Assembly (NCBI RefSeq): GCF_043641665.1
Contig: NC_092185.1
Coordinates: 26,192,629-26,256,628 of the forward strand
Source of the DNA: Enoplosus armatus
Taxonomy: Eukaryota > Chordata > Actinopteri > Centrarchiformes > Enoplosidae
Direction of reading: 5' to 3'
Length of the DNA stretch: 64,000 nucleotides
Part shown: piece by piece, positions 1 through 12,973 of the stretch
How the letters are laid out: each line of letters opens with the position of its first letter
Position numbering within the stretch: the first letter of the stretch is position 1
Notes under the pieces: generated by a model
What the model was told of the DNA's origin: nothing
Seen by the model: the letters and a program-made list of their open reading frames with translations, nothing else
The model's database searches: none
Position numbers and translations under genes: made by a program

Positions 1-130
1 CACACACACACACACACACACACACACAGGGACTCAAGCGGTGCCTCTCCCCCCCGCACTTTGATTGTTAGTCCCATTGATAAACTCAAATGTAGTTTTT
101 TTTGGTCTGTTCTTTTGTGTTGTGTTCCAT

Positions 131-164
<34 letters not shown>

Positions 165-239
165 CCATCCATATCTCACAAGGTGCACGGATGTCATTCG
201 TCTCGACACACACATTTTCCTCAAAAATCTCAAATTGAA

Positions 240-1065
240 CAACAATCAGCGGTGAAAGATTTAGCTGGAATATACCAGACTTCTACCAGACAAATGAGTC
301 TGAATGAATCTGAATTGAAAGCTCTGAGCAATGTGCGTTCAACTGATGAAGGTCAGTTGTGGTTAGGGGCTGAGGCAGAGTGCTACACACCTCTAAAGTA
401 TAACCCAACATTTCCAAAAAAACATATTGATGAGTACACTGACTGGCCTTTAAAAGGGGTTGGATAAAAGAAAAAGACTTCCTGCCCCGTGAAGCCACTA
501 TAAATCCCCCCTCGGCCCAAAATATTGGTAGTCCTACTGAGCCTCTGTCACAATATGTTGGCTTTTTCATTAAGGAATTTGTCTCGAGTCTCCCTTCCTT
601 TTCTTGGGGGCACTGTTGACATACTAAACACTATCATAAGAGCTCAAATCTGATATCCTGGTAACTTAAGACACGCAGAGCCTCATGAAACAGATCTCGA
701 TGCTCTATTATTTCAATAAACGTCCGGGTGGGATTTTGCCTCCTGAATTAATTCCTACTCATTCTTGTCAGAAATGATCCTCACCATCAACTTCTTCAAG
801 TATTTGGATTCCTATCACTGCCTGTAAATCGTGGCACAGCCGTGGGCAGTGACATTCATTTATAACCCACTCCAAAACACATTTCTGTCCAAGATTGCGG
901 GAAAAGATACATTGATGATATCTCAGTCACATGGAGAGGGAGTAGAGGAGAGCTGACTGACTTTCTGAAATTTACCAGGGAAACAACAGTACTATTGAGA
1001 GACTACAATTGGCTAAGTTTTGAGACTGTGCAGAAACGGACGTCCAGTCTAAAGCTGTTGAAATG
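240..1065 (+). mobile_element. Penelope-like element reverse transcriptase remnant
   Basis: Conceptual translation in shifting frames gives SLNESELKALS, then SPTEPLSQYVGFFIKEFVSS and LPSFLGGTVDIL (about 530-625), SEMILTINFF (about 768-800) and RYIDDISVTWRG around the catalytic YIDD (905-940). The order and motifs match Penelope-like reverse transcriptases. Several frameshifts and stops show it is dead. No GIY-YIG endonuclease part is visible. Confidence 0.75.
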
Positions 1066-1375
1066 AAAGAGGCAAATCATATATTTCTTCGGCCCTACAA
1101 ACAGATAGGGAATCCATTGTTTCCCGTACGTTGACTTATATGTGGCGACCCCCCCCCCAAAATATCAACACTGACTGCCACATTTAGACTTTCTATTTTT
1201 TTGTACTATTTCAAATGGGTAAAATCTTATTACACATTGACAGTGAACACGTCTGTGAAAAGCACCCCCCCCCCTTCTCCGTGCACTGAATTAAAACATG
1301 ATCATGCACAGGAGGAAGGATTGTTGTTGGCTTTTCGTAATCCAACCGGTCAAAGCAGATGACCCCCCCCCCCCC

Positions 1376-1575
1376 CCCACCTAGAGTCTGGTTCTGCTCA
1401 AGGTTTCTGCCTCCTAAAAGGAACTTTTTCCTTGCTCATGGTGGGAACTGTTGGGTCTCTGTAATAATATTATTAATTATTAATATTATTAAGAGTCGGT
1501 CTAGACCTGCTCTATATGTAAAGTGTCATGAGATGACTTTTGTTGTGATTTGGCGCTATATAAATAAAATTGTGT
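1376..1575 (+). repeat. Dispersed SINE-like fish repeat, copy A
   Basis: Contains the block ttgctcatggtgggaactgt and gtctagacctgctctatatg, ending tttggcgctatataaataaa. The same blocks recur at 28666, 33181, 35075 and 60283. The structure (short, tail at one end with CAATT repeats in other copies) fits a LINE-derived or SINE-like element. Confidence 0.7.
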
Positions 1576-1851
1576 GTTCAGAGGAGAGTGTGAACAGTGA
1601 ACTCGAGATCGGGAAATGTGTGTTACCAATTGTATAAACCTCTATGGTTCTTGCGTAGTAAGATAATTATTCTTCCTGTTTGATGGGGATGTTTCAAACT
1701 GTGATTCATCCGATTCATGACTGATTCGACTGTTGACTGTTAATTTTATGACAGTCGTCTAATTGATTAATCGACTAATTTTTGCACCTCTATTTCAGTT
1801 AGCTTCAGTGCTCCTTGTCATAGATTCGGGTTAGCCCTCATTACTTGCTAT

Positions 1852-2365
1852 TAGGGATGTCAACGGTGAACCGCTGCGAATATTCTTGACCGGTTATGCA
1901 TGTCGGCCTGTAGGTTAATTTGCATGCAACCTCTGCTAACGGCTTTGCTAGCTAGCTAGCAGTCTTAAGTCAAAATTGAAAGTGCGCTTAACAAAGCTTG
2001 GCGTGGGACCATTTCCTCCAGAAAGGCAACAAAGTCAAATGTAAATTATGTGATGCTTCTCTTTAGTTTGCTGTACCACATTAAGAACAAGCACCCCCCG
2101 ACTGCTATGTCCAAGGATGAAAGGGGGGGAGTGTGATGCCCGCCGGTCTGAAGCCATTACCCAGTTGGTGTGCCGAAAGATCGAGACCGATACGCTATCG
2201 ATCAGTGTGGTAGATGGCAAGGGATTCAAAGAGCTAGTTCGGTACCTCGAGCCCGAATACGTCATGCCGTCGAGAGCTGCTTTGACTAAAAGCATTGAAA
2301 AACACTTTGAGGCGAAGAAGGACGAGCTAAAAGTCAAGCTAGCCGGGGCAGACAAGCTAGGTTAG
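1852..2365 (+). mobile_element. hAT transposon remnant with 5' terminal repeat and ZBED-like transposase N-terminus
   Basis: TAGGGATG at 1852 is a hAT-type terminus, shared with the element at 44896. A broken BED-finger region (about 1990-2100) is followed by an open stretch 2117-2365 encoding RRSEAITQLVCRKIETDTLS, FKELVRYLEPEYVMPSRAAL, typical of ZBED/hAT transposases. The frame stops at 2365 and the RNase H-like catalytic part is absent, as is a 3' terminal repeat, so this is a 5' fragment. Confidence 0.72.
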
Positions 2366-2818
2366 CTCTGAACCACCAACTGGACACCAGCCGGACAGTT
2401 CTCACAAACAAAAGCTACATGACAATTACCTAATCTACTAATAGCAGCTGCACATTAAATAAGCCCCCCCCCCCCCCCCCCCCAGTGCTCCACTGACGTC
2501 ATGCAAGCATGTTCTGTTTAAAGGGTCTGTAAGTCAGCGCAGTGCTGTTGTCAAAGACACGTGACTCGACTTGAGTTAAATGCCCAAAGAATGCTAAAAA
2601 TGTCACGTCTGCCTCAGTCCACTTTTTGCTCTTTCTTCCTCTCTGTCCCTCCATTCAGTCACCTCTCTCGTCCCCCATGCCAATGCGGTTCGTTGGCAGT
2701 CCTCCACGCCTTCCACCCACCAGATGCCCTCAGACTTTTCTCCTGCATTCCCCTCACCTGAGCTTCCCCGCACACCTCCCCACCTGCACCTCATTCCCTC
2801 ATCAGCCACTCATATATA

Positions 2819-2849
<31 letters not shown>

Positions 2850-5512
2850 TCCAGTTGAAATGTCCGTCCATAGAGCTTTGTTCTTAATCTCAGTCAATCT
2901 GCAAGCCTTTATAGTTCCCTTCCATGTGCTTACTCATTGACACAACGTCTATAGTCAGAACTCCTTGCTAGTATGTGTTTTGAGTCTAATCTAATAGGTC
3001 TTGTTATCTAACCAACAAAATATTACACAAACTAACTATGAAACAAATGAATACACAGATAGAGAACTCATAGACTCTAGAAGCTCTCTGACTTGTCACA
3101 AAGGATGGGTTTTTGGTACAGAGCGAAGAGCAAGAGATTTAGTTGTGGCCATATAAGCACACTTGTGTAGACTGTAGGGGTCTTCAGTTTCCATAATGTC
3201 TTTTGTGAGATCACTGTACATTTTCTGATGAGGCAGGGACTTGGATCAAGGACTGTGGCTCCGTGCAGCTAGTCCTGACAGACATAACTTGATCGTCGGT
3301 GTCCTGGAGGTGAAGCCTACCTATGCTTTAGGTCTGGAGGAGCTCACTGGACCTGTTAAAAACCACAGACTTTGAAAACAGGAACGGCTGAAGCAGTTAG
3401 CTGAAGGGGAGGAGGAGATTTATCCCAGCAGCCTACATCCGGTGAGCCAGACTACCACCTTCCTAACTCTCCCCAGGAGGCCGGCGTATCTGGTTTAGTG
3501 AGACTGTGTACTTGGCTGACTCACAATGTTTCTTTGCATTGTCTGTGGTGACACGGACTGTGCTGTTGCCTCTCTCCAGTTTTCCCAATATGTCACTGCT
3601 CACTCCGAAGTGACATAGTGGGCAGTCACAGTTAGTTAGGTCACTTTCAGCAGCCCTGGAGGTCCATCCATCTGTAGCAAGAGCTACTTAGGCTACGGTC
3701 ACACATCTTTTCCTATAAACCCCCGTCAATGCTTCAGTTATGATTCCGCCCCTGTCTGGATCTGCATGGAGAGGCAGTTTAAACTCTGCGGGGACTACCT
3801 ACCCGACTCTTTCCTCCTTGCGCTGTCAACGGACGCACTGGGGTGACGGTCTTCATAAGTGGTTCATCATATTGGAAGCACTGCTGCTAGCATGAGCCAA
3901 TACGTGTTGCGCAGTGCTTGCACACAGTTGCTGTTTTATCCGCCAACTTTTTTTTCTCTGTCACTGTCATAGATAATCCGTAATGCTCCCAACACAGCGG
4001 ACCGAAACTCTAACTGTACTTTGTCTCGTACACTTGCCATTTCATCTGTGCCAACTGAGGCCCCCCAATAACTTTATTAGAAGTTTTATTTTCTGCCTGA
4101 CTTTTGACTGAAATCTCTGAGGCTATTCCCCATTTCTAGTGTGACAAGAAATAGAAACCGTAGCCTAACTTTCTAACTTAAAAAAGCACACAGTAGGCCT
4201 CATAGCCTAAATGAACCGAACAAACAACATGCCCTGAACTGTGACTCGAACAGTTCCATCACTGGCAGTTCAAAGTTCAAACCCATGTCAGTCCCCAAAT
4301 CCTTGTCATTATTAAAGTAATGATTAATCGATTCAAATAATTGCAACGCAGCGTCCTCTTTTAAGGTCTGGGCGTTGTTTTGGGACGGCATCCATGCTGA
4401 CAGAAGCCGTGTGTCTTAATGCTGTGGGATTACAGTAGGTCGTGCCAAACCACAGCGTAGCAGCTCTGCCACCCTGCCAGGCCAAAAACCACAAGCTTCC
4501 CCAGAGGCACTGTGGCAGCCACTGTGACAGCTACTGCCTCCCAACAGTGGGAGGACAACATCTGCACTCACATAAGCTGCGCTCACACTCACAACACAGA
4601 GTTGTGGAGTCTTGACCCGGACATACGCATACTTGTTTTTTGTGTATTCATTGTGTTCTAGGAGAGAATGATTAATGTAAAACTCAAAATCTTTTTTTGG
4701 TTTTCGATTGGCCTCCGCAGATTGTTGCCAGATGGCAGTAGTGTTAGAGGTTTTATGTTTTTGATAACACCTGGTTGGGCTTTGTTCCAATGAGTAGCAG
4801 TCCCGTTTGGTGCAAACCGCTTTTTTTTTTCTTTTTTCGCCAAAGCTTGTTTGGTGTTTTGGTGACTTGCTGTGAACGTGACTGTGGCACTGCGGTGATC
4901 TGACAGGATGCACTAGGCCTTTAAAGTCATCATAATAACTGATTAGTGAAATTAAACTTGACTGGTGGTAGACTGGACAATGTAAAACAGCTTTATGCGT
5001 CAACAAACGAGTACTTCATTCTCACTTCGGGACACGTTTCGATTGTGAAGTCGATCAGAGTTGGTTCAGGATTTAGTGGTTGGCGATTCAGTCCGAGTGA
5101 TGCCTATTTTCGGTTTATTCGATTCACATGCTTGAATTATGATGAAAGATATTTTAGATTTGCACTTTCTCAAAAGTGGTGGACTCTGGAGGCAGCAGAG
5201 GTCCAGATATCCTGACCTTTAGTCCTTAGTATGTCAAGGTCAAGCTCCAAAACAATGGGTATCCTGCATGTTTCACAACACAACTGCACCTTTCCTTAGA
5301 CCCTCCCTGCCAGGGAAATGCCCACATCTTTTTAACTCCTCACTCCCGGTTTGTAACGCAGGCTTTCGGTCATAAATTTGTAGTCTCCAAGACCAAGTTG
5401 ATGACATCGTCACAATGCTCAAACAAAATTTAATAGTTAAATCTTTTGATTGAAACATTGGATCTAAATCAGTGTATAAAGTGACATATAGCAGGCATTC
5501 TCAGGATTTACC

Positions 5513-5830
5513 TAAAGGTCCCATATTATGCTCATTTCAGCTCTATATAGCTCTCCTTTCTGTCCCTCTGTCTGAGACAAGCCGTTTTAGACAAACTGAA
5601 CAACCTCCAAAAACTTGAAGAGTTTAGCCAGACTGAGCGGGTGGATGAGCGTCTCTGTACTTGGTTGGTGGTGCTGTGCCTGGATCAGATGACCTGATAG
5701 TTGTGACATCACAACCTTGCGAAAGTCCTGGCGGCTCGTTTAAAGGCGCAGTTTCTGAATACGGGCTGTGTGTGTTTCTCCGTGGACTGAGCGTTTTGAT
5801 CCTTTCACAGTATTTATACAGCACCTAGAC
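5513..5830 (+). repeat. Dispersed non-autonomous DNA-transposon-like repeat (AAAGGTCCCATATT family), + orientation
   Basis: Begins aaaggtcccatattatgctc and includes ggtggatgagcgtc and gttttgatcctttcacagta. The inverted copy at 38095-38545 shares these blocks. The terminal sequence is one I know as abundant in teleost genomes. This copy lacks a clear 3' terminus. Confidence 0.75.
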
Positions 5831-6296
5831 CACTGGGAAATTCCACAGTTTTCCATGAGTGTAGGCTACACATTATTTTGCCTCTAAAAGACGAATATTA
5901 AGTCAATTTGAGATTATAAAGCCCTCAGGAGTTAGTTCAGTTTAAAACCTTTCATGTCAAATATTGCTGAAGCTTGAGCAATTTTGGCCTTTTAGAAGAA
6001 CCGATGCAATTGGCGTCATTTATTTAATACGAGCATAATTTGCAGCCGTAAATCAAATAACCAGTGCTCAGCTATAATCCATAATCAAGCCATAGCCGCA
6101 TTGAGGTCCGCTGGCTGCAAATGGGTTTAACTTTTCATTCTTATCATCCAATAACAGCATTTGAAACGTGTGATAAGTGTCTTAAGTTACAAAACACAGT
6201 CGCAGGATGTATTGCCATCCATTCTCATTGTGGTAAAAAAAGGCTTTTAATGTACAATGTTTCGAATATTACATAAAAATATCTTCTCCTTTCCAG

Positions 6297-6497
6297 GCTC
6301 ACCTTTCCTCCTCTTTGCCAACCGGCGTGACGTGCGATTGGCAGACGCAGAGGGAGTGCGGGGTGAGTCGGCCATCGTTGTTAGCGACCTAGAGGATGCG
6401 GCGGCGGTGGACTTCCTGTACGCCGAGGGCCTGATATTTTGGACAGATGTCAGCGAGGAGGCCATCAAACAGACACACTGGAATCAGTCATCCAACT
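6297..6497 (+). CDS. lrp5: lrp5 exon 2a: start of beta-propeller 1
   Basis: Acceptor ...ctcctttccag, donor gtaaga. It enters in phase 1 and encodes [16 protein letters not shown] through [19 protein letters not shown]. In the human gene, as I remember it, this and the next exon form one 397-bp exon 2. Here a 161-bp intron (6498-6658) separates them. Confidence 0.92.
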
Positions 6498-9069
6498 GTA
6501 AGACTGCATACTGTTTACCGTGCATTCATTCTCCTGCTTAGTGAAGGTTTCCTGTTTGCAACCAGCAGTAACTGTGGCTGCAAAAATGATGTGGGTCAAT
6601 GAGGAACGCACCCTCCTTCTTGTCACCATTTCACACTGTGTATGTTTTGTGGTTGTAGCTCTTAAAGAGGCGCTGGGAACTGGCCAGACTGTGGTAGTAT
6701 CAGGGCTGGACAGTCCGGACGGGCTGGCCTGTGACTGGTTGGGTAGAAAGCTCTACTGGACAGACTCGGAGACCAATCGGATTGAAGTGGCCAACCTGGA
6801 CGGAACCTCCAGGAAGGTCCTGTTTTGGATGGACTTGGACCAGCCCAGGGCTATTGCTCTCAACCCTGCTCAGCGGTAACAAACTTGCACTTGTCATATT
6901 ACTGTTAAATCCTAATTTTTTTTAATGTATCGAAAATCTGTTACACAATTATTCTGAATTCACATCAGAGGACAGGTGTGGGGGTCTTACCAGACTGAGT
7001 AATGTCAGACATTTAATGGAAGTATACAGGAACTCGAGTTGGTGCGGTTTGTTGAAATCAAGGCACATATGTTCTGTGAGCCAGACAAGTGATGTCAGAA
7101 ACGCTTCAAAAAATGCATGCGATTGGTGTGGATTTCCCTCTCGTGTGCTTGCTACTCTGGACAATCCTCTCTGTGGTCCGACCTAACACTGACCTCCCCT
7201 TCTCTCTTCCTCACAACTTGTTGGATCAGCAAAGCCTGAGCTCCTCAGATGATATATTTGCCGTTGCGTGTTGATTCAGTCCCGTTCGCATACGGTGTAG
7301 CAGAAAAGAGCATTCCAGCTAATTATAATGTCTGTAATGACTGTAATGACGTCTGGTAGTTGGTTCGTTAAATATGATAAAACAAGAAAAAATCTGATTC
7401 AGGTTTTTCTTGTCCTTTAAATCGGTATAAAGTATATGAATCCGTGTCAATTCAAATAGTCAGTTTAGTTGAATTATTTTGCTGGATTTAGTAAGAAAAC
7501 AATTACAAATGGCTTTCAACATGCTTGTACCGTAATGTTTTAAATCTTTGGGTCAAGAGCTATATATCAATATATATATTGAGATATATATATCAAATTT
7601 TTATAACCTTGAAAATAGCATACAAGATAGTATTTGATATCTAAAATGTGTCAGAAACAACAGAAATCCCACGCAATGGTCAGTGGCATTTACAACGGAA
7701 CCATCTGCATAAAATGTACATTACAATGTAGAGTGGCATAGATTATATATGCATATAGTGAATGGATTTAAAGGAGAAGTCTGGGGACCTGGTGATTTTT
7801 ACTGTCAACAACTTACATGAAAAGACAAAGACCAACAATAAATGTATCTTATTAGTAAGTATTGTGTGTGTATCACAGCCCCGACACACACACTGTTGTT
7901 TATTTTGACTCAATCCTACTTATACCGTCCTGCTGCCCCAAATACTCACTAGAGCACCAAATGTGGATCCATCCATCGCTGAAAATAGTCCCTAACAAAT
8001 GCACCATTTCCTCCTGTTTGTCCAGCGTTTGCTAAAAACTACAGTGTCCAGCTGTTTTAGTAGGAACCAATGGACTTGGGAGCCAAAGACAGGGTAGGGA
8101 AGTCACAAAGTATTGAGAGATGTACCGACACGTTGTGGGTTTTGGTATTTTCATGGGATTTGTTGATTATAACACAAATATAGATAACCCCAGAACTAAC
8201 TCAGTCAACGTTCTTTTGAAAGACAGCTCCAAGACAAGTTAAGTGATGCACAGACAATTCAGATCAAGTTCCTTTCAGTTTAGTTCAACAGTAGTTCACT
8301 CTTGCATTGTAAATATTGCAGAAATATGTACACGCATAGGAATGGATCACAAAAATAGAATCACACTAGTAGAACAGAAAGAAGATGCTCTGCTTCCACT
8401 TCATCTCCCTTCCTTCTTTCTCTCTTTTCTCTCTCTGGTTTCCTGCTCTGCAATTGTTGTTTCTACGTCGCCGGCCAAAGGAATGCAGATGTGTCTGTCA
8501 TTCTTTGTGTGTCTCCAGCTCTATCTCTCACGTGCACACACTGATTTATTGTGCTTCCCTTTATTAGCTGTTCAAGTAATCCGCGACTCATCAGTAGTGA
8601 TCAACAACCTGATTTAACCTGTACAAATGCCGTGGTGTTTTCCAGAATCAGTTAAATTGCAAAATGGTGCTGCGTTTTGTTTTATTGACATATTTCCTCT
8701 CTGTTTTTCCCTCCAGCTACATGTACTGGACAGACTGGGGAGAGGAGCCCAGGATAGAGCGTGCTGGAATGGACGGCAGCAACAGGTACTAAAGCAAATC
8801 TTGTGTTTTTACAGTAATATTTACATAGTACAGTATCCCCAGTGCGTCCAGATGTACAGAGACAGTTCTACGAGAATAACAAAAGTACCAATTGTAAGAT
8901 CATTTTGTGTGCGTCTGTTTCTAACAGGAAAGTTATAGTGGATGTGGACATATACTGGCCCAATGGTCTGACGATAGACCTAGTGGAACAGAAGCTGTAC
9001 TGGGCAGATGCCAAACTCAGCTTCATTCACAGAGCTAACCTGGACGGATCAGCACGGTATGGACCTTTG

Positions 9070-9107
<38 letters not shown>

Positions 9108-11614
9108 GGAGTGAATGTAATTTCATAGCATTAACCCCTTTTCTGTTAGTAAATATTATGACTTTTTTTGTGGGCGGAGCTTAGGTGGAGGCAGAATCAT
9201 TCCCTGAACACGTTAGCCAACGCTAGCTAGCAAGTTTTGTTGGCTTGTTTTTTAACAATGGCTGAAGTTTCTCTGAATATGTACGGCCACTCACTCGGTT
9301 AAAGTTAACATGAACCAACAGGGGCCAGACTGGCCTGATGGACCATCTGACAGGATTACCTCCGGTTGGAATGGGCTGACATTTAGCGTTACAGCTACCT
9401 GATAGAGAAACCAAGCGTGTGTAGTAAAAAGAAACTGAGGGCGTATAAATCTTTACATGCCTATAACTAAGTCCTGAAAGGTCATGTAGGCCTACAAGAC
9501 TTGAAACGCAAAGATTTAACAGATGAGTTTTGTCTCTGGCCGTACAACTAGCTAACAAAGTTAGCTAATGCGCTAAAAGAGTTAGCGTAACGAGAGAAGT
9601 CACCTATTCCTCAGAGTTCCCCGATTTCTGATGAGGTGGGCGTGACAAACCTTTAGACACATGACGTTATCCATACCTACAACAGACAACACTTCATTTA
9701 ACCTCACGAGACATGAAGTGTGAGCTACAAACACGAGCATTTTTGACGATGGCGTCGGTCCAATCCTTTCGTCTTATCGCGTTTAACCATAGTTGTCTTT
9801 GATTTGTTTGACTGGCCAGTGGCAGCTCGTATGTGATAACATTTCAATTTGGACCCATTACTCCTTCGATTCTGGCACCCAACAACACAGCAGGGTGATA
9901 TATTTTCGGGAGGTTACGTAGCCTACTGCTCTGAGGTGATTTGTGTTTGCCTCCAGCTAACGCCATGACGGAATCATGGCGTCTGCACTAAAAAGGTCTA
10001 TACAGTATTTGCTGTATGCTTATATTTAATCCATACAAAATAAACAAAACAAAAAACAAAAAAGCTCCATAAGCTTATTGTAAGAAGTTACATTTAATAT
10101 GAAGTACCTGCAATCTCAAATGAATGTACATTTGGAGAGTGGAGAGTATTTTTACAGACGCAGTTCAGTCAGCTAAGTTTATTGATATGAGAATACAGCC
10201 TGGTAGTAAAGTTCATCTCTGGCATCTTTCCTCAGACTTCATCACTCCCCTGCAGCAATACATGGAAGCCAGTAACAGAGATAGTGGTGTGATGATATAA
10301 AATACCCCCCTCCCCCACCCCCGACAAGAATTGGAGCGTAGGTGGATGCTGGGGTGTAAGTGGGACTGACTGAAGGCTGGGAAAGTAGCAGTAATGATGG
10401 TAGCAGATATACACGCAGAGAGCAGTGAAGCAGAGCAGAGGGAACAGTCTAACATTTTTTACACCTTAAAGAGCCCTTTAGAAATATTACGCAGTAAGAG
10501 CAGATGGTGACGGTTCTCAGTTCAAACTTTCAAAATGAGAAAAAAAAAAAAAAGCATGTAACTGACCTCATGGTGTACCTTTTAGTCCTTCCCCAACCGG
10601 TTGTTCAAATGCCGTTGCTGGGAGTCTCAACCCGAGTCTAAGCGATAACGGTCCATTTTCAGCACATTTCATTTTGTTAATCTTGTAGCCCTTCCTCTAA
10701 CACATTGATTTTCAACCGCTTGCACATTTAAATGATACTGTAACGTATGGCAATTAAGTTCTGTCATTCTCCCATTCACGAACAATCTGTTTGCTGCCGT
10801 GGGGCGCCATTGGACTGTGGATTTCCCCATAACTTACTACTTATGATGACTTTCTATAACTTCCTCTAATCTGAAATTCACCTGGCAGATTTAAATGTTG
10901 AACCGAACCGTGCCTAGCGTGGTGGTGGTTGGGGCCAGTTCAATCCTCAAATGGCGTTCGCCTCCAGCTCTAAGCTCCACAGTGATATATTTCATTTTGT
11001 TAAAGTATTGAAAGTCTAAAATCTGTTGTGGATTTGAATCAGTATTGAAACGTATTATTTATTGTGTTTGTGAGATTAGCTACCTGTAAAATGAGAGAAG
11101 ACTTTGTTGATCCCTGAGGCAAACAAAGGAATATTTTATATGAAGAATATAACAATGGGGGGGGGGGGGGGGACTACCCATGACTCAAAATGAAATCAAA
11201 ATGAAATTAAATCTCTAAACAGACACACAAAAAAAACAAACACTGAATAGATCAATATCGATGAAAGGTTTTTGAATACCGGTAGCTTACTTGATATGAT
11301 CGTCTCAATTATCAGCTGATATTATGGACAAACACTGCCTGCTCAATTAAGATACAATTCTAGCACCTCTAAATGTTACAGTACAAAACACTATATTCCC
11401 TATTGAGACTTTTAAAGATCAGCAGAAAATTCTTTTGAGTTTTTGCCCTGTTCGGCCTCCTTCCAGCAGAGAAAGGGAGGATGGGAAGAAGAAAAAAATA
11501 GCTGTACAGACAGAATGAAAGAAAAATAAGAGAGAGAGAGAGAGAGAGTATGAGAGAGTTGTCCAACACAAACAGAGCTGTGGTATGGAGGCCCCAGTCA
11601 AAACATACACAGCT

Positions 11615-11676
<62 letters not shown>

Positions 11677-12758
11677 CCTCACAGCTAAATCGTTCCTTCT
11701 CTCCTGTAGCCCATCTATCAGCCTCCTTCCTCCACATTTTATCGCTCTTTCTTTTCTTCATCCATCCAGCCCGTCTCCATCACTCTCTCGGCGCTTCACT
11801 CACAATGGTCGTTTCCAGACAGTCAGGCTGAATCTACTAAAGTTAAATATTAAAAAAAAACAAAAAAACAAATGTGCCAAAGGTGTCATAACACACTAAA
11901 GCACATATAACCGGCATTCCTGGAGGGCTTCCTGCTTTATATACCTGTGGACCTTTGATCAACCCCCCCAGACTTGTGCTGTGTTGAAAGGGACGCAGAA
12001 ATGTTTCAGGTCTTATTAGACCGTCATGTGAAACTGCCATCAGATTAACGTGAAGGAGTGCACGCCTGAAAGGGGGCTTAAGAGGCAGAGCTCAAATTGT
12101 ATGCGTCAAAAGCTGACCACCAGTGTCCGACAACACTTCTCTTTGTCACACGACCACCAGGACTCACCAAAAATCAGAAACGTCTCCTTCTCTTTCCCCT
12201 CAATTTCCTGTCATCTCTCTGTTGTCAGATAAACGCAAAAATGCTCGAAACATTTTTTTGGGGCTTCTTCCGCGCTCTATTTCAGCCCATTATTCAACCG
12301 GTCCCAGAGAGCCAGAAGTGACTGTAAAGGCAGCTGCTCTCTTGGAAACTTACTGCTAGTGTAGTGTAATGTTACCTGCAGCTAATTTTCTACAATTGTT
12401 ACAATATGGCGCAGAGGCTGGATTCAATCCAAACCAAAAGTTAGTGGAAATGTTTCGACGCTGTTGGAAAAAATGTGGCAACCTCAGCCAGCGACTTTGT
12501 TCCTTTGGCAACCACTATATGCACTCGCTCTCCCTCTTATTGCTCGGAGCCTGCACACAATGCAGTATTTTTATGTCACCACAGCGCTCAGCGTGCGGCC
12601 AAGATAGAGTATGTTCGGAACTTCTATGCTGTTGTCACTGTTGAGTCACGGTCGAGGCGTGTGCACACGTACGACTCATGTTAGAAGGAGAGGCTTTAAT
12701 CTGAAGGTACCTGACAGCTTGAGTAATGAAATCATTTGCCTGTTTGCTTGTTAATTTG

Positions 12759-12797
<39 letters not shown>

Positions 12798-12919
12798 ACA
12801 CACACATACCCACACAAAAAAGCCGAACAGAGCTTTGAAATCTGGAGTTGGTTAAATTTGTTCTTTCTTTTTTTTTTTTTTTTTTCCTTTAACCACTGCT
12901 GGCAGGCACCTCTGCTTTT

Positions 12920-12973
<54 letters not shown>

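Larger units (their letters stand above)
1..6296 (+). other. 3' part of lrp5 intron 1 (or upstream region); no coding exon seen
   Basis: Starts within a CA repeat and contains the Penelope, SINE-like, hAT and 5513-5830 repeats listed here. I searched for the lrp5 signal-peptide exon (a short leucine-rich N-terminus ending in phase 1 with a GT donor) and found none. The stretch 2400-5500 holds a poly-C run (2464-2483), a TA/CA tract (about 2818-2848) and otherwise nothing I recognise. Confidence 0.6.

Noticed and set aside
102..467. Open frame beginning in a CA repeat, with Thr-His runs
   Set aside because: The start lies in a microsatellite; the later part is a Penelope-like remnant, not a gene.
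4200..4391. 63-codon frame on the - strand
   Set aside because: Short, no recognisable domain and no splice-site support.
11369..11899. Several 60-130-codon frames through the CA tract on both strands
   Set aside because: They exist only because CA/TG repeats lack stop codons; no homology and no splice context.
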